This document shows, in pieces, positions 34,172 to 43,199 of a DNA stretch of 64,000 nucleotides. Source of the DNA: JAUIAI01 sp049680625 (lineage in GTDB: Bacteria > Pseudomonadota > Gammaproteobacteria > Burkholderiales > Burkholderiaceae_E); assembly GCA_049680625.1 (NCBI GenBank), contig JBAUID010000027.1:1-64000 (forward strand), in the 5' to 3' direction. The notes under the pieces are model-generated. The model was not told the origin of the DNA and ran no database searches. It was given only the letters and a program-made list of their open reading frames with translations. Position 1 is the first letter of the stretch, and every line of letters starts with the position of its first letter. The translations under genes were made by a program, and so were the position numbers.

Positions 34172-35017
34172 ATGATCAAGATCGAACGCCCTACCGGCGA
34201 TACAAGCCCGCTGGTGCTGGACAGCCCGCACTCCGGCTTCATGTACCCCGACGACTTCAACTACGTGCTCGACACCCGGGTATTGCGCCGATCAGAGGAT
34301 GCCCATATTCAAGACTTGTTTTTACCCGCCGTTGGGTTCGGTGCCACTCTGATCCATGCTTTGTTCCCCCGTTGCTATATCGACCCGAACCGGGCTCTCG
34401 AAGATCTTGACACTGCGATGCTTGACGGCCCGTGGCCCGACCCGGTTAATCCATCACGCAAAGTCGAACGCGGTGCCGGTCTTATCTGGCGACAGGTAAA
34501 GAACCGGGGGCTGATTTACGACCGTCGGCTTAGCGTTGACGAAGTCAAGCGGCGGATTGATTCCTGCTGGCGCCCTTACCACGAAGCCGTCGCAATGATT
34601 CTGGAAGAGACGGCTGCGCGGCACCGTGGTTTTATTCACCTGAACTGTCACTCAATGGCATCGATGGGTGATCCAACAACCGAAGACGGCCCCAAACCCC
34701 GCCCCGACATGATTCTGGGTGACCGGGACGGTACGAGTTGCGATCCCGCGATCACCGAAGTCGTTCGCGACCTGTTGCAAAAACAAGGCTATCAGGTTGC
34801 GGTGAACGACCCGTACAAAGGGGTGGAACTGGTGCGCCGTTATTCCGACCCGGCAAAGTCGCGCCACAGCCTGCAAATAGAAATCAACCGGGCCTTATAC
34901 ATGGATGAAGATTCGCAGGAAAAGCTGGCCGGCTATTCGAAGTTGCGTGACAACCTGGAAACTTTGTGCGAACAACTACACGGGTTGGGTCGCGAACTAG
35001 TGGCTGATAAATCATAG
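34172..35017 (+). CDS. N-formylglutamate amidohydrolase family protein
   Basis: This 281-residue enzyme of the HutG/FGase family would release formate from N-formyl-L-glutamate, the last step of one histidine degradation route. The family motifs VLDSPHSGFMYPDDF, LIHALFPRCYIDPNRA, HLNCHSMASMG and LQIEINRALYMDE are all visible. ATG 34172 is preferred over a TTG at 34145; the ribosome-binding site is poor for both. It is transcribed away from dctPQM and faces a sulfatase gene 24 bases beyond its stop. HutD at 25.4-26 kb is the only other histidine-related gene in the window; no hutH, hutU or hutI is present. Confidence 0.88.
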   Translation: MIKIERPTGDTSPLVLDSPHSGFMYPDDFNYVLDTRVLRRSEDAHIQDLFLPAVGFGATLIHALFPRCYIDPNRALEDLDTAMLDGPWPDPVNPSRKVERGAGLIWRQVKNRGLIYDRRLSVDEVKRRIDSCWRPYHEAVAMILEETAARHRGFIHLNCHSMASMGDPTTEDGPKPRPDMILGDRDGTSCDPAITEVVRDLLQKQGYQVAVNDPYKGVELVRRYSDPAKSRHSLQIEINRALYMDEDSQEKLAGYSKLRDNLETLCEQLHGLGRELVADKS

Positions 35018-35040
35018 CGATCGCGGCTACCCTGTACCCG

Positions 35041-36507
35041 CTACTCATGTCCTTTGCCCGGCACCGGGGTTGCACCCGGCGTGCCCTGCTGCAACGCGGC
35101 TTCGCGCCCGCCGTACCGTTCGATAAGCGCCGCCTGATCGTCTTTGGCCATGCGGTCAACCCGTTCAACGGTGCGGCCGCCTAAATGTTGCGCGAGTGAT
35201 TTTTGCAACCGCGCCACGGTCGGCGCCATGGCTGGGTCATCAACCCGATTGGTCGTTTCTTCCGGGTCAGACCGCAGGTCGAACAATTCTGATGGGTAGC
35301 CAACGTAGGCGCAATATTTCAAATCGCCGTCAGTGACCATAAACGCGCCGTTATCAGCCCCCACCGCGTGGTACTGACTCATGGTTGTGCGCTCGCCCTT
35401 GGAAGCACTGAGTAAATTGAGTAGAGACTCTGATGATCGGACCACATTATCGTCAGGCCCGGCAAGCCCAAAAACGTCCAGAATAGTTGCGTGAATATCA
35501 AGTAACGAAACCGGTGTGTTGTTAACCCGGTCGGCAGCGATTCCAGGCCCCGCCATAATCATCGGCACATCCACCGACTCGCGATACATGTTCGATTTAC
35601 CCCACAGTGCGCGCTGACCAAGGTTGTCACCGTGATCAGATGAATAGATAACAATTGTATTGTCAGCCTGACCCGACGCTTCCAATGCGTTCAGCACCCG
35701 TCCGATGTTTTCATCCAGGAAAGTACACAGGGCAAAATAAGATGCGATCGCCAGTTTTCGCTGTTCCGGGTTACCGTCAAAAAACGCCTCTTCGCACTTA
35801 AATTGCTCTTTGGCTGCAATCCATGGATGCTGCTCGAAGCCATCAGTCGGTAACAACTTGGACGGTGGCACGATTTCAAGTGGATAGTCGTTAAAGAAGC
35901 GCTCCGGGGCGACCAGGGGGAAATGTGGCGCGACATGCCCGACCATCAGAGCCCATGGTTTATCGTCAGGCTGCCGGCCCCGCTCGAGCAACCAGTTTTC
36001 GGCACGCGACGTAACGTCGAGGTCGTATTCGTTATAACCACTAAGGCCCGGACCAATCTCCTTGAGCATCCGCCCACCTTTACGCGGCGCAGGAAGCGGG
36101 TCTTTGATTGACCCCCACAATTGGCCAACACCTTTCCAGATATGCATAGGCGAATGCTCGTCGGTAAAGCCGGTTGGATCTTCTGTTTTTGTGTAGTGCA
36201 ACTTGCCAATGGACTCAACCCGGTGCCCGCCATCAGCGAGCACGTGGCACCAGCCTTTGACCCTGCCATCATAAGCAATAGCATTGTCCCAGTAGCCAAT
36301 TTCGTGAACCGGTGCCCCTGTTGCCAGCGCAGCCCGGGCGGGTACACAAATGGGTGACGGAGTCGTCGCGTTAACAAACCGCGTGCCGCGTCTGGCTAAT
36401 GCATCAAGATTCGGGGTTTTAACAATCGGAGAACCCGAGATCCCCATGTGCCGCGGATCGTGTTCGTCCGAGAACAGAAATAAGACGTTCAGGCGGCTTG
36501 ATTCCAT
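35041..36507 (-). CDS. Sulfatase / phosphonate monoester hydrolase family enzyme
   Basis: This 488-residue alkaline-phosphatase superfamily hydrolase shows the formylglycine motif CxPxR as CVPAR (Cys54-Arg58), with metal-binding DEHDPRH near the N-terminus and SSDHGDNLGQRALWGKSNMYRE later; both halves of the metal site are therefore present. The Cys-type motif means maturation by a formylglycine-generating enzyme, not encoded here. No signal peptide is seen, so a cytoplasmic organosulfate or choline-sulfate-like substrate is likely. The start ATG 36507 has AGGGAG about 10 bases upstream; the frame extends eight codons further. It is diverged from the MetE-like gene by about 210 bases. Confidence 0.88.
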   Translation of the reverse strand: MESSRLNVLFLFSDEHDPRHMGISGSPIVKTPNLDALARRGTRFVNATTPSPICVPARAALATGAPVHEIGYWDNAIAYDGRVKGWCHVLADGGHRVESIGKLHYTKTEDPTGFTDEHSPMHIWKGVGQLWGSIKDPLPAPRKGGRMLKEIGPGLSGYNEYDLDVTSRAENWLLERGRQPDDKPWALMVGHVAPHFPLVAPERFFNDYPLEIVPPSKLLPTDGFEQHPWIAAKEQFKCEEAFFDGNPEQRKLAIASYFALCTFLDENIGRVLNALEASGQADNTIVIYSSDHGDNLGQRALWGKSNMYRESVDVPMIMAGPGIAADRVNNTPVSLLDIHATILDVFGLAGPDDNVVRSSESLLNLLSASKGERTTMSQYHAVGADNGAFMVTDGDLKYCAYVGYPSELFDLRSDPEETTNRVDDPAMAPTVARLQKSLAQHLGGRTVERVDRMAKDDQAALIERYGGREAALQQGTPGATPVPGKGHE

Positions 36508-36549
36508 AATTTTCTTACTCCCTGGCCACAATGGCGGTTCGCGCTGTCA

Positions 36550-36573
36550 TGCGCCGGCTCGTGCGCCGGCTAG
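36550..36573. repeat. 12-bp tandem repeat, two copies
   Basis: TGCGCCGGCTCG (36550-36561) and TGCGCCGGCTAG (36562-36573) lie in the divergent gap between the sulfatase and the MetE-like gene, followed by a partial third copy (CTAACCGGCC). No promoter element was recognised in it. Confidence 0.55.
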
Positions 36574-36720
36574 CTAACCGGCCTTGAACCGACCCCGAGG
36601 TTATATTAGCGCCATAAGTTGCAGAACCCATCGAAGACGTCCAGTGGCGTAGCTGCCATTACAATACGATTCATTACTATGTTTACTATCCGGGCGTTTC
36701 GCGCTCTTGAGGAGATCATC

Positions 36721-37836
36721 ATGTCAACAGCCCCCTACCGAGCCGACCATGTCGGCAGCTTGCTTCGTCCCGATGGCGTCAAAGCTGCGCGTAAAGCTTA
36801 TTTCGAAGATAAAACCGGTTCTCTGGAAGACCTGGCCGCGGCCGAAGACGAAGCGATTAAAGCCGTCGTAAAAATGCAGGAAGACGCTGGATTGAAGGCA
36901 GTCACCGATGGGGAGTTTCGACGCTCGTGGTGGCACTACGACTTCATGGGTAGCCTGACCGGTCTTGATCTCGAAGAGCGGGACGAAGGTGTACAGTTTG
37001 CGGGAATCAAACTGCGCCCCGTCTACCCGGTAATTACAGGAAAACTCGACTTTCCTGATGATCATCCGATGCTCAATCACTTCAAATACCTCGCGAAGAA
37101 CACAACGGTTGAGCCAAAAATTTCGATTCCCGGCCCGAGTTGCTGCCACTTCCGCACCGAAGTAAAAAGCGGCGCACCGGCCGAGTATCGCGACATCCAG
37201 GTATTGCTTGATGATATCGCTGCCACTTACAAAAAAGCGGTTACAAAGTTCTATGACGTCGGGTGCCGATACCTGCAAATGGACGATATCTTTTTTGCCT
37301 ACTTGTGCGACCCGAAGCACCGTGCAGACAAAAAAGCCCAGGGTGTCGACCCTGACTGGTTGATTGGCGCTTACGCAAAAATGATGAATGACGCGATCAA
37401 GGACAGGCCGGCAGACATGAAAATTGGCATGCATTTGTGCCGTGGAAATTTCCGCTCGACCCATGCCGCGGAAGGGGCTTATGAGCCGGTAGCTGATGCA
37501 ATTTTCAACGAGACCGATGTTGACATCTACTTTATGGAATACGACACCGAACGGGCCGGCGGACTCGAGCCGCTGAAGTACCTGCCCAAAGGCAACAAGC
37601 GTGTCCTACCCGGCTTTATCACTACTAAAGCCGGTGAGATGGAGAGCCCGGATCAACTGCGTCGCCAATTTGACGAAGCGGGAAAGTATGCTGATATCGG
37701 TCAGCTGGGTATTGCGCCCCAATGTGGCTTTGCATCCACCGAAGAAGGCAATTCCATTACCGCAGATGACCAGCGCCGTAAACTTGACCTGGTCGTTGCA
37801 ACTGCCAACGCCATCTGGGGCGGCGTCGACAAGTAA
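36721..37836 (+). CDS. Cobalamin-independent methionine synthase II family protein (MetE C-terminal-like)
   Basis: This 371-residue protein matches the C-terminal catalytic domain of MetE only, the group usually annotated as 5-methyltetrahydropteroyltriglutamate-homocysteine methyltransferase family. It starts RADHVGSLLRP, as in the family, and has the zinc ligands in IGMHLCRGNF and IAPQCGFAST. Full-length MetE has about 750 residues, so methyl donor and acceptor here are probably different. The start ATG 36721 has GAGGAG 6 bases upstream. It stands alone between a sulfatase and an aminotransferase. A role in one-carbon or methylated-sulfur metabolism is inference. Confidence 0.85.
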   Translation: MSTAPYRADHVGSLLRPDGVKAARKAYFEDKTGSLEDLAAAEDEAIKAVVKMQEDAGLKAVTDGEFRRSWWHYDFMGSLTGLDLEERDEGVQFAGIKLRPVYPVITGKLDFPDDHPMLNHFKYLAKNTTVEPKISIPGPSCCHFRTEVKSGAPAEYRDIQVLLDDIAATYKKAVTKFYDVGCRYLQMDDIFFAYLCDPKHRADKKAQGVDPDWLIGAYAKMMNDAIKDRPADMKIGMHLCRGNFRSTHAAEGAYEPVADAIFNETDVDIYFMEYDTERAGGLEPLKYLPKGNKRVLPGFITTKAGEMESPDQLRRQFDEAGKYADIGQLGIAPQCGFASTEEGNSITADDQRRKLDLVVATANAIWGGVDK

Positions 37837-37850
37837 ATAGCTGTCATTCC

Positions 37851-37900
37851 GGCAACCGGCGGCAACCGGCGGCCACCGGCGACCACCAGCTCAGGTGGCC
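37851..37900. repeat. 10-bp tandem repeat abutting a stop codon, with hairpin
   Basis: Four 10-base units run in exact register: GGCAACCGGC (37851-37860), the same (37861-37870), GGCCACCGGC (37871-37880) and GACCACCAGC (37881-37890), ending directly at the aminotransferase stop (37893-37891). GGCCACC at 37871-37877 pairs with GGTGGCC at 37894-37900 inside the aminotransferase 3' end, giving a 7-bp stem between the two convergent genes. It might act as a transcription end signal, although no T-run follows. Confidence 0.7.
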
Positions 37901-39132
37901 GCTGCCAACCCAACGGTACCGATCCTACCAACATTTAAACCGTATTCACGCTGGCACAACTGTGCCAGCCTGGAGACCCCCTCTCGGATGACGGCCTCAG
38001 ATGGGTGGGCATAACACAGGCGCAGGTAACGGGTTGCTGTTTCTCCGTTGACCGACCACTCGGCGCCCGGGTTGAAAGCAATACCTTCAGCCAGCGCCAA
38101 TGGGGCCAATTGGCTGGTGTCAACATTTTCAGGCAGGCGCACCCACAGAAATATTCCCCCAGGCGGTACCTCAAACTGAGCAGCCTCACCAAATTCATCA
38201 CGTAAAGCAGCAACCAGGACATTCCGTTTGGCTTTCAGCCGCTTGTTCAGCCCGGTGACATGGGTTTCGTAATGTTCGCGCATAAAGTCGGCCACGATCA
38301 TTTGCGACAACGAACAAGTGCCGGCGTCATCTTTGACCGACAGAAGCTGGGCGAGCACCTCTGACGGCGCGGTAATGTAGCCAAGACGTAAAGCGGGTGC
38401 GAGGAACTTAGAAAACGACCCCACATGGATAACGTGTTCAGCACCTGACATCGCGCATAAAGAATCAGGCGCCTGTTGATCCCATAACAAGTCGGCATAA
38501 CACTCGTCTTCAACAACGGCGACCCCGTATCGTCGACTGATATCAAGCAACTCACGTCGGCGCTGAACGGGCATAACCGTTGCGGTCGGGTTCTGCACAG
38601 TGGGCATGGCGTAAATAAATTTTGGCGTAATCCCCTGCTCTTTGTGCGCTTGCAGTAATTGCTCGAGGTGGTCACAGCACAAGCCATGAGCATCAAGCTT
38701 CACAGCGACAACGTTCGCGCCGCGTCGTCGCATGCGCGCGATCATGTTTGAGTAGCTGTGCTCTTCGCAAATGACCGTGTCACCCTGATTAATCAATGTG
38801 CGACAGATCAGATCAAGGGCGTGATTCGATCCGGAGGTGATCAGGACACGTTCCGCCCCCGGGGTAAACCCCCGAAACCGGTCCATTTTGTCAGCCAGAA
38901 ACTCTCGCAGACCACGGTCGCCCAGAGGACCGCCCTGCGGATAATAAGTAGCCAGGTCACCGCCGTGGTCGAGCATCACCCGACGCGCCGATTCAGCCAG
39001 GGCACGCACTGGCAAACCGTCTGAATCATTGTTGCCACCAACAAAATGGTATTTTGCAAGTCCGCGGTAAGGGGCTGCGGGTGCCGGCAATTTATCGGCG
39101 TACAACTGAGTGAAATCAAAGGCCTGGGTCAT
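37891..39132 (-). CDS. PLP-dependent aminotransferase (class I/II, 2-aminoadipate/LysN-like)
   Basis: This 413-residue fold-type I aminotransferase has the N-terminal DLATYYPQGGPLGDRGLREFLA motif, the ligand regions AMPTVQNPTATVMP and VVEDECYADLLWD, and the PLP-binding Lys in HVGSFSKFLAPALRLGYI. This pattern is shared by LysN/2-aminoadipate transaminases, and by the aminotransferase domain of MocR/GntR regulators, but here no winged-helix domain is fused. ATG start. It is divergent from the GMC oxidoreductase with 160 bases between. The substrate is not readable. Confidence 0.87.
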   Translation of the reverse strand: MTQAFDFTQLYADKLPAPAAPYRGLAKYHFVGGNNDSDGLPVRALAESARRVMLDHGGDLATYYPQGGPLGDRGLREFLADKMDRFRGFTPGAERVLITSGSNHALDLICRTLINQGDTVICEEHSYSNMIARMRRRGANVVAVKLDAHGLCCDHLEQLLQAHKEQGITPKFIYAMPTVQNPTATVMPVQRRRELLDISRRYGVAVVEDECYADLLWDQQAPDSLCAMSGAEHVIHVGSFSKFLAPALRLGYITAPSEVLAQLLSVKDDAGTCSLSQMIVADFMREHYETHVTGLNKRLKAKRNVLVAALRDEFGEAAQFEVPPGGIFLWVRLPENVDTSQLAPLALAEGIAFNPGAEWSVNGETATRYLRLCYAHPSEAVIREGVSRLAQLCQREYGLNVGRIGTVGLAAAT

Positions 39133-39292
39133 GTTGTGTCTCCCGTTGCTGGTTCTAATAGTGGTTTGATTACTTGAATTTAGTCATCTCTCAGTTTACA
39201 ACCCAAAGCCCTATCGCGGCCTGAGCTGATCGTCGCAGTGGTAAATTTGCTTTTATTACCCCGTTGCACAACGAAAGCGAAAGGAACAAACA

Positions 39293-40897
39293 ATGGCGAA
39301 TGATCCGGTTGATGTACTCATTGTTGGCAGCGGTGCGTCTGGTGGCGCATTTGCGTGGAGCATGGCGGATACTCGTATGCGAATCCTGTGCCTGGAGCAA
39401 GGCGACTGGATGAATCCGTCTGAGCTGCCGACGGCGGGGCGCGACTGGGAGTTGCGCACATTTGGCGACATGAGTGCTAACCCGAATGTCCGCAAACGGA
39501 TCACCGATTACCCGGTTAATGACAAAGATTCACCGGTGTCGATTGCCAATTTCAATGCAGTCGGTGGCAGTACGATTGCCTGGGCAGCGCACTTCCCGCG
39601 CTTTCATCCCAGCGACTTTCGGGTAAAGAGCCTGGATGGGGTCGCAGACGACTGGCCAATCGACTACCCGACCCTCGAACCCTATTTTGCAGAGAATGAC
39701 CGCATGATGGGGGTTGCAGGCCTCGCTGGCGACCCGGCCTATCCGCCGCACGAATTACTGATGCCACCAGTCCCCCTGGGCAAGGCCGGTGAAGCCCTTG
39801 CCCGCGGCTTTAACAAGCTCGGCTGGCACTGGTGGCCATCGGACAGCGCCATTGCCACTGAGCCCTATGAAGGCAGGGACAAATGCCTGAACCTGGGGCC
39901 GTGCACCAGTGGCTGCACCCAGGGAGCGAAGGCCAGCACCAACCTGACATATTGGCCGCGCGCAATACAACGCGGCGTTCAGATCAAAACCCGCTGTCGG
40001 GTACGCGAAGTCACGATGAATAATGACGGCTTCGCAACCGGCGTGATCTATTACGACGAAAACGGTGATGAACAGTTTCAGCCGGCCGAAGTTGTTGTAA
40101 TGGCTTGCAACGGCATCGGCACGCCGCGCATTTTGCTCAATTCACAATCCGGTCGCTATCCCAACGGCATCGCCAACAGTTCGGACATGGTTGGCCGTAA
40201 CCTGATGTTCCACCCGTATGCGTCAATTATGGGGGTGTTCGATGAACGACTCGACGGACAGTTCGGCCCTGCCGGTTGCTGCATCTGGAGCAAAGAGTTC
40301 TATGAAACCGACCGGGCGCGCGATTTTGTCCGCGGATACACGTTTGAAATTGTCCGTGGTCGCGGGCCCCTGGTAACCGCCGCGACGGGCCTTGGCAACG
40401 GAGAAATCCCGTGGGGGGAAAATTTCCACAGCGAATTCGGGAAACGCTTTGCCCATTCCACCGGTATGGTTGCAATTTGTGAAGACCTGCCAGAGCTGCA
40501 CAACCGGGTAACCCTGGACCCACAATTGAAAGACTCCGACGGGATTCCAGCCCCAAAAATCAACTACAAACTCAGCGAAAACAGTGAGCGCATGTTGCAA
40601 CATGCGGTGGATCGGGGCACAGAAGTCCTTAAGGCCGCCGGCGCTACTGAGGTCCAGTACGAAGCACCCTGGCGGCCGGCAGGCTGGCACAACATGGGCA
40701 CAGCACGAATGGGCACCGACCCGGCAACATCCGTCGTCAACCCCTGGGGCCGGGCCCACGATGTAAAGAATCTTTTTGTTATCGATGGCAGCGTTTTTGT
40801 CACATCAGCCGGGGTGAACCCAACCAGTACGATCCAGGCGTTGTCGTTATATATCGCAGACACGATGAAAAAGAATCTGGCTAACCTTTTCGATTGA
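39293..40897 (+). CDS. GMC family FAD-dependent oxidoreductase, large subunit
   Basis: This 534-residue flavoprotein oxidises an alcohol or sugar. The N-terminal FAD site VGSGASGGAFAWSM, a Cys-rich LNLGPCTSGCTQGAKAS segment and the C-terminal catalytic WHNMGTARMG (His) and SAGVNPTSTIQAL (Asn) are all seen. The Cys-rich segment and C-terminal layout are those of gluconate-2-dehydrogenase/sorbose-dehydrogenase-like members rather than choline dehydrogenase. No signal peptide. The ATG has AAAGGA 7 bases upstream. The gene for the small subunit follows after 19 bases, so the two are likely a complex. The third, cytochrome subunit of gluconate dehydrogenases is absent. Confidence 0.9.
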   Translation: MANDPVDVLIVGSGASGGAFAWSMADTRMRILCLEQGDWMNPSELPTAGRDWELRTFGDMSANPNVRKRITDYPVNDKDSPVSIANFNAVGGSTIAWAAHFPRFHPSDFRVKSLDGVADDWPIDYPTLEPYFAENDRMMGVAGLAGDPAYPPHELLMPPVPLGKAGEALARGFNKLGWHWWPSDSAIATEPYEGRDKCLNLGPCTSGCTQGAKASTNLTYWPRAIQRGVQIKTRCRVREVTMNNDGFATGVIYYDENGDEQFQPAEVVVMACNGIGTPRILLNSQSGRYPNGIANSSDMVGRNLMFHPYASIMGVFDERLDGQFGPAGCCIWSKEFYETDRARDFVRGYTFEIVRGRGPLVTAATGLGNGEIPWGENFHSEFGKRFAHSTGMVAICEDLPELHNRVTLDPQLKDSDGIPAPKINYKLSENSERMLQHAVDRGTEVLKAAGATEVQYEAPWRPAGWHNMGTARMGTDPATSVVNPWGRAHDVKNLFVIDGSVFVTSAGVNPTSTIQALSLYIADTMKKNLANLFD

Positions 40898-40916
40898 CGA
40901 CCACCCGCAGGCGATC

Positions 40917-41426
40917 ATGACCAACACACAACCCGACATCCAACCTGATACCCAACCCATCAAGCTCGTTGTACGCAAAAACCCGTTAACAAGCAGACAG
41001 CAACAAACCCTTGCCCGCTTGTCTGATCTGATGATTCCGGCCAGTGCCGATGGTCGCATGCCAGCGGCATCAACGCTTGGATTGTTCGACGACATCAGTG
41101 ATATGGCTGAATCCGCGCTGACAATTCTGGCCACCGGCCTGGATCAACTTGACGACCTGTCTGCTGAGCAGAACGGTGAGTCGTTTCACACATTAAATCA
41201 AGTGGACGCCATGAGCGTGGCTGACAAACTCAAACCCAAAGCGCGAGCCTTCTTCGCGACGTTTACTGTTCAAAATGTCGCACGCTACTACCGGCATGAG
41301 ACCGTGATGCCATTGATTGGGCTTGAGCCGCGACCACCATGGCCCCTGGGCAACCCGGTGGATGACGGAGATTGGTCTTTACTTGACCCGGTACGCAATC
41401 GCAAACCGTTTTACCGGCAAACCTAA
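40917..41426 (+). CDS. Gluconate 2-dehydrogenase subunit 3-like protein
   Basis: This is a 169-residue small subunit of the Gluconate_2-dh3 family. The family core is RQQQTLARLSDLMIPASADG (a divergent form of the LxALxDxIIPAD motif), with ENQVARYYRH-like FTVQNVARYYRHE near the end and a C-terminal GLEPRPPWPLGNPVD. It lacks the Tat signal that exported versions carry; instead the N-terminus has a short repetitive TQPDIQPDTQP stretch. Position 19 bases after the GMC gene argues strongly for a heterodimer with it. ATG start. Confidence 0.82.
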   Translation: MTNTQPDIQPDTQPIKLVVRKNPLTSRQQQTLARLSDLMIPASADGRMPAASTLGLFDDISDMAESALTILATGLDQLDDLSAEQNGESFHTLNQVDAMSVADKLKPKARAFFATFTVQNVARYYRHETVMPLIGLEPRPPWPLGNPVDDGDWSLLDPVRNRKPFYRQT

Positions 41427-41442
41427 AACTGGTTCCACCCGT

Positions 41443-41754
41443 ATGACGATCACAATTCAAGCGGACGAGTTAACCGGAGTGCAAGTCCTTAATCTACTCG
41501 AAAAACACCTCGAACTCATGTTAGTCGTTACCCCGCACGAGAGTGTGCACGCGCTTGATGGGAGCAGCTTGCGCAGGCCGGACGTTACCGCATGGACTGC
41601 CTGGGAAGACAACCAGTTATTAGGCGTTGGTGCTCTCCAAGCCTTGAGCCCGACCCACGGTGAAATCGAATCGATGCATACCGCCCGAGCAGCCCGTGGT
41701 CGTGCAGTGGCAACGGCCTTTATGACTTGTCAGCTACCTCGCCAAACCAGATGA
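41443..41754 (+). pseudogene. GNAT acetyltransferase, C-terminally truncated
   Basis: This 103-codon frame matches the N-terminal two thirds of a GNAT N-acetyltransferase of about 150-160 residues. TPHESVHALDGSSLRRPDVT and HGEIESMHTARAARGR correspond to the beta strands and the start of the acetyl-CoA binding site (R/QxxGxG/A). The expected GxGxA pyrophosphate loop is degraded to GRAVATAF, after which the frame leaves the family and stops inside the 3' end of the convergent MFS gene. The likely cause is a deletion or recombination junction near 41700-41735. It lies 16 bases after the small dehydrogenase subunit. Activity is unlikely. Confidence 0.65.
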
Positions 41755-43026
41755 CATGACCCGGGCTAGCGGCAAGGTTAATGTGATCAGCCCAACGGCC
41801 AGTAGCAAAGCGGCTGACAAGCCGAACCAGTCGGCCAGAACTCCAGCCATAAGCGGACCGGTAATTGACGAAAATCCAGCCAGGGTATAAATCAGGCTGT
41901 ATCCACGCGACGAGCGCCCGACATCCAGATAGTCAGCCACGGACCCGTAAGAAACCGTCGACGACCCCTGAACTACCAGGCCGGTTAGCGGCAGTAACAA
42001 CAACACGGCGCTTAATGGCAAGACCAAGAGTGCCATCAGCGCAATAATGGTCAGAACCTGGATCAACCGAAACGCTCGTCGATCACCCAATCGGGCAGCA
42101 AGCGTGCCGCCGATAAGTTTGCCGGCCATGCCACCGGCCAGTGCGATCGTGACCCCGGTCGCTGCAATCGATGCCGACGCCCCTTTGCTTAACAGCACAA
42201 ATGCCAGAAAGGTCAGGAACACTGACTGCACGGTGCTGTCCAGGTAAACAACGGCACCGAGCACAATAAATCCGCGAGGTCGTTGTACCCCCCAACGCTT
42301 CGCCAGACCAGCCGGCACCGTAGCGGCGGCGCAAGGTATCGAGGTTGCGTTCACTGTCCCTGGCTGGTCTGACGGGTTTGACCGAACAGAACCCGATGTA
42401 TCAAGCGTGTCATCTGCGTCAGTTTCTAATGCGGAATTCGCTGGCCTGAACACCAGGCCAACAATCAGAGCAAACCCAATCGCAACACATGCCAACCCGA
42501 CAACAACTACTTGCCAGGCCAGGCCGGCACCAACTGCAAACGAGAAACTACCGGTAAACAATAACTTGCCGAGATCACCCGCAGAGTTGTAGCGGCCAAG
42601 GGCCCGGCGTCGGTTATCGCCCGAAAACTGACTCACAACAATGGCCGACGATAAAGAATGTTGAAACGCCGCCCCAGCGCCAGCCAGGAGAAAGCACAGC
42701 GCAATACCTATAAATCCGCTGGCGCTGGCCACCCCGATATATCCGGCACCGGCGGCCAGCAAACCAACCACGAGCAAACGTCGCTCACCGGTTCGCTCGG
42801 CCAGTAGGCCGGCAGGTATTTCGAGCACCGACAAAGCCGTACTGCTGACCGCGCGCAGCAGGCCCACCTGGCCGTAGTTCAGGCCCATCGCCTGGGCAAG
42901 AACAGGTAACAAGACATACTGCAACGCGACCAGACCATCCTGAACGATGTGCGCGCCGCAGGCAGACCGCAATGCCGCCGATTGCGACTGCGCTATTGAC
43001 GGCGTGGCTGACAGCAAGGAGGGCAT
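41734..43026 (-). CDS. MFS transporter
   Basis: This is a 430-residue major-facilitator protein with twelve hydrophobic segments in two halves. They are separated by a polar Asp/Ser/Thr-rich loop (about residues 200-245) before the seventh segment. The cytoplasmic loop motif between segments 2 and 3 reads LLAERTGERRLLV, a recognisable form of GxLaDrxGrkxxl. The family resembles bacterial drug/solute permeases, with substrate unknown. ATG start. The last 21 bases overlap the end of the truncated GNAT frame on the other strand, and the promoter lies in the divergent gap to the first PhyH gene. Confidence 0.86.
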   Translation of the reverse strand: MPSLLSATPSIAQSQSAALRSACGAHIVQDGLVALQYVLLPVLAQAMGLNYGQVGLLRAVSSTALSVLEIPAGLLAERTGERRLLVVGLLAAGAGYIGVASASGFIGIALCFLLAGAGAAFQHSLSSAIVVSQFSGDNRRRALGRYNSAGDLGKLLFTGSFSFAVGAGLAWQVVVVGLACVAIGFALIVGLVFRPANSALETDADDTLDTSGSVRSNPSDQPGTVNATSIPCAAATVPAGLAKRWGVQRPRGFIVLGAVVYLDSTVQSVFLTFLAFVLLSKGASASIAATGVTIALAGGMAGKLIGGTLAARLGDRRAFRLIQVLTIIALMALLVLPLSAVLLLLPLTGLVVQGSSTVSYGSVADYLDVGRSSRGYSLIYTLAGFSSITGPLMAGVLADWFGLSAALLLAVGLITLTLPLARVMSSGLAR

Positions 43027-43199
43027 GATGCGGCTAAACCAAAGCGGGCCGGGCTTCTGAACGAAAAAGCGCGGATGACAGACAGTCCAGGCCTTTTTCT
43101 CTGTTCAGAAACTGAATGTGTGCAGTCATTGCGCAAGTTAATAGCCGGTGGGATCAGGTGAATATACACTTGGGCTACCACCATCACTCCAACGAAGCC

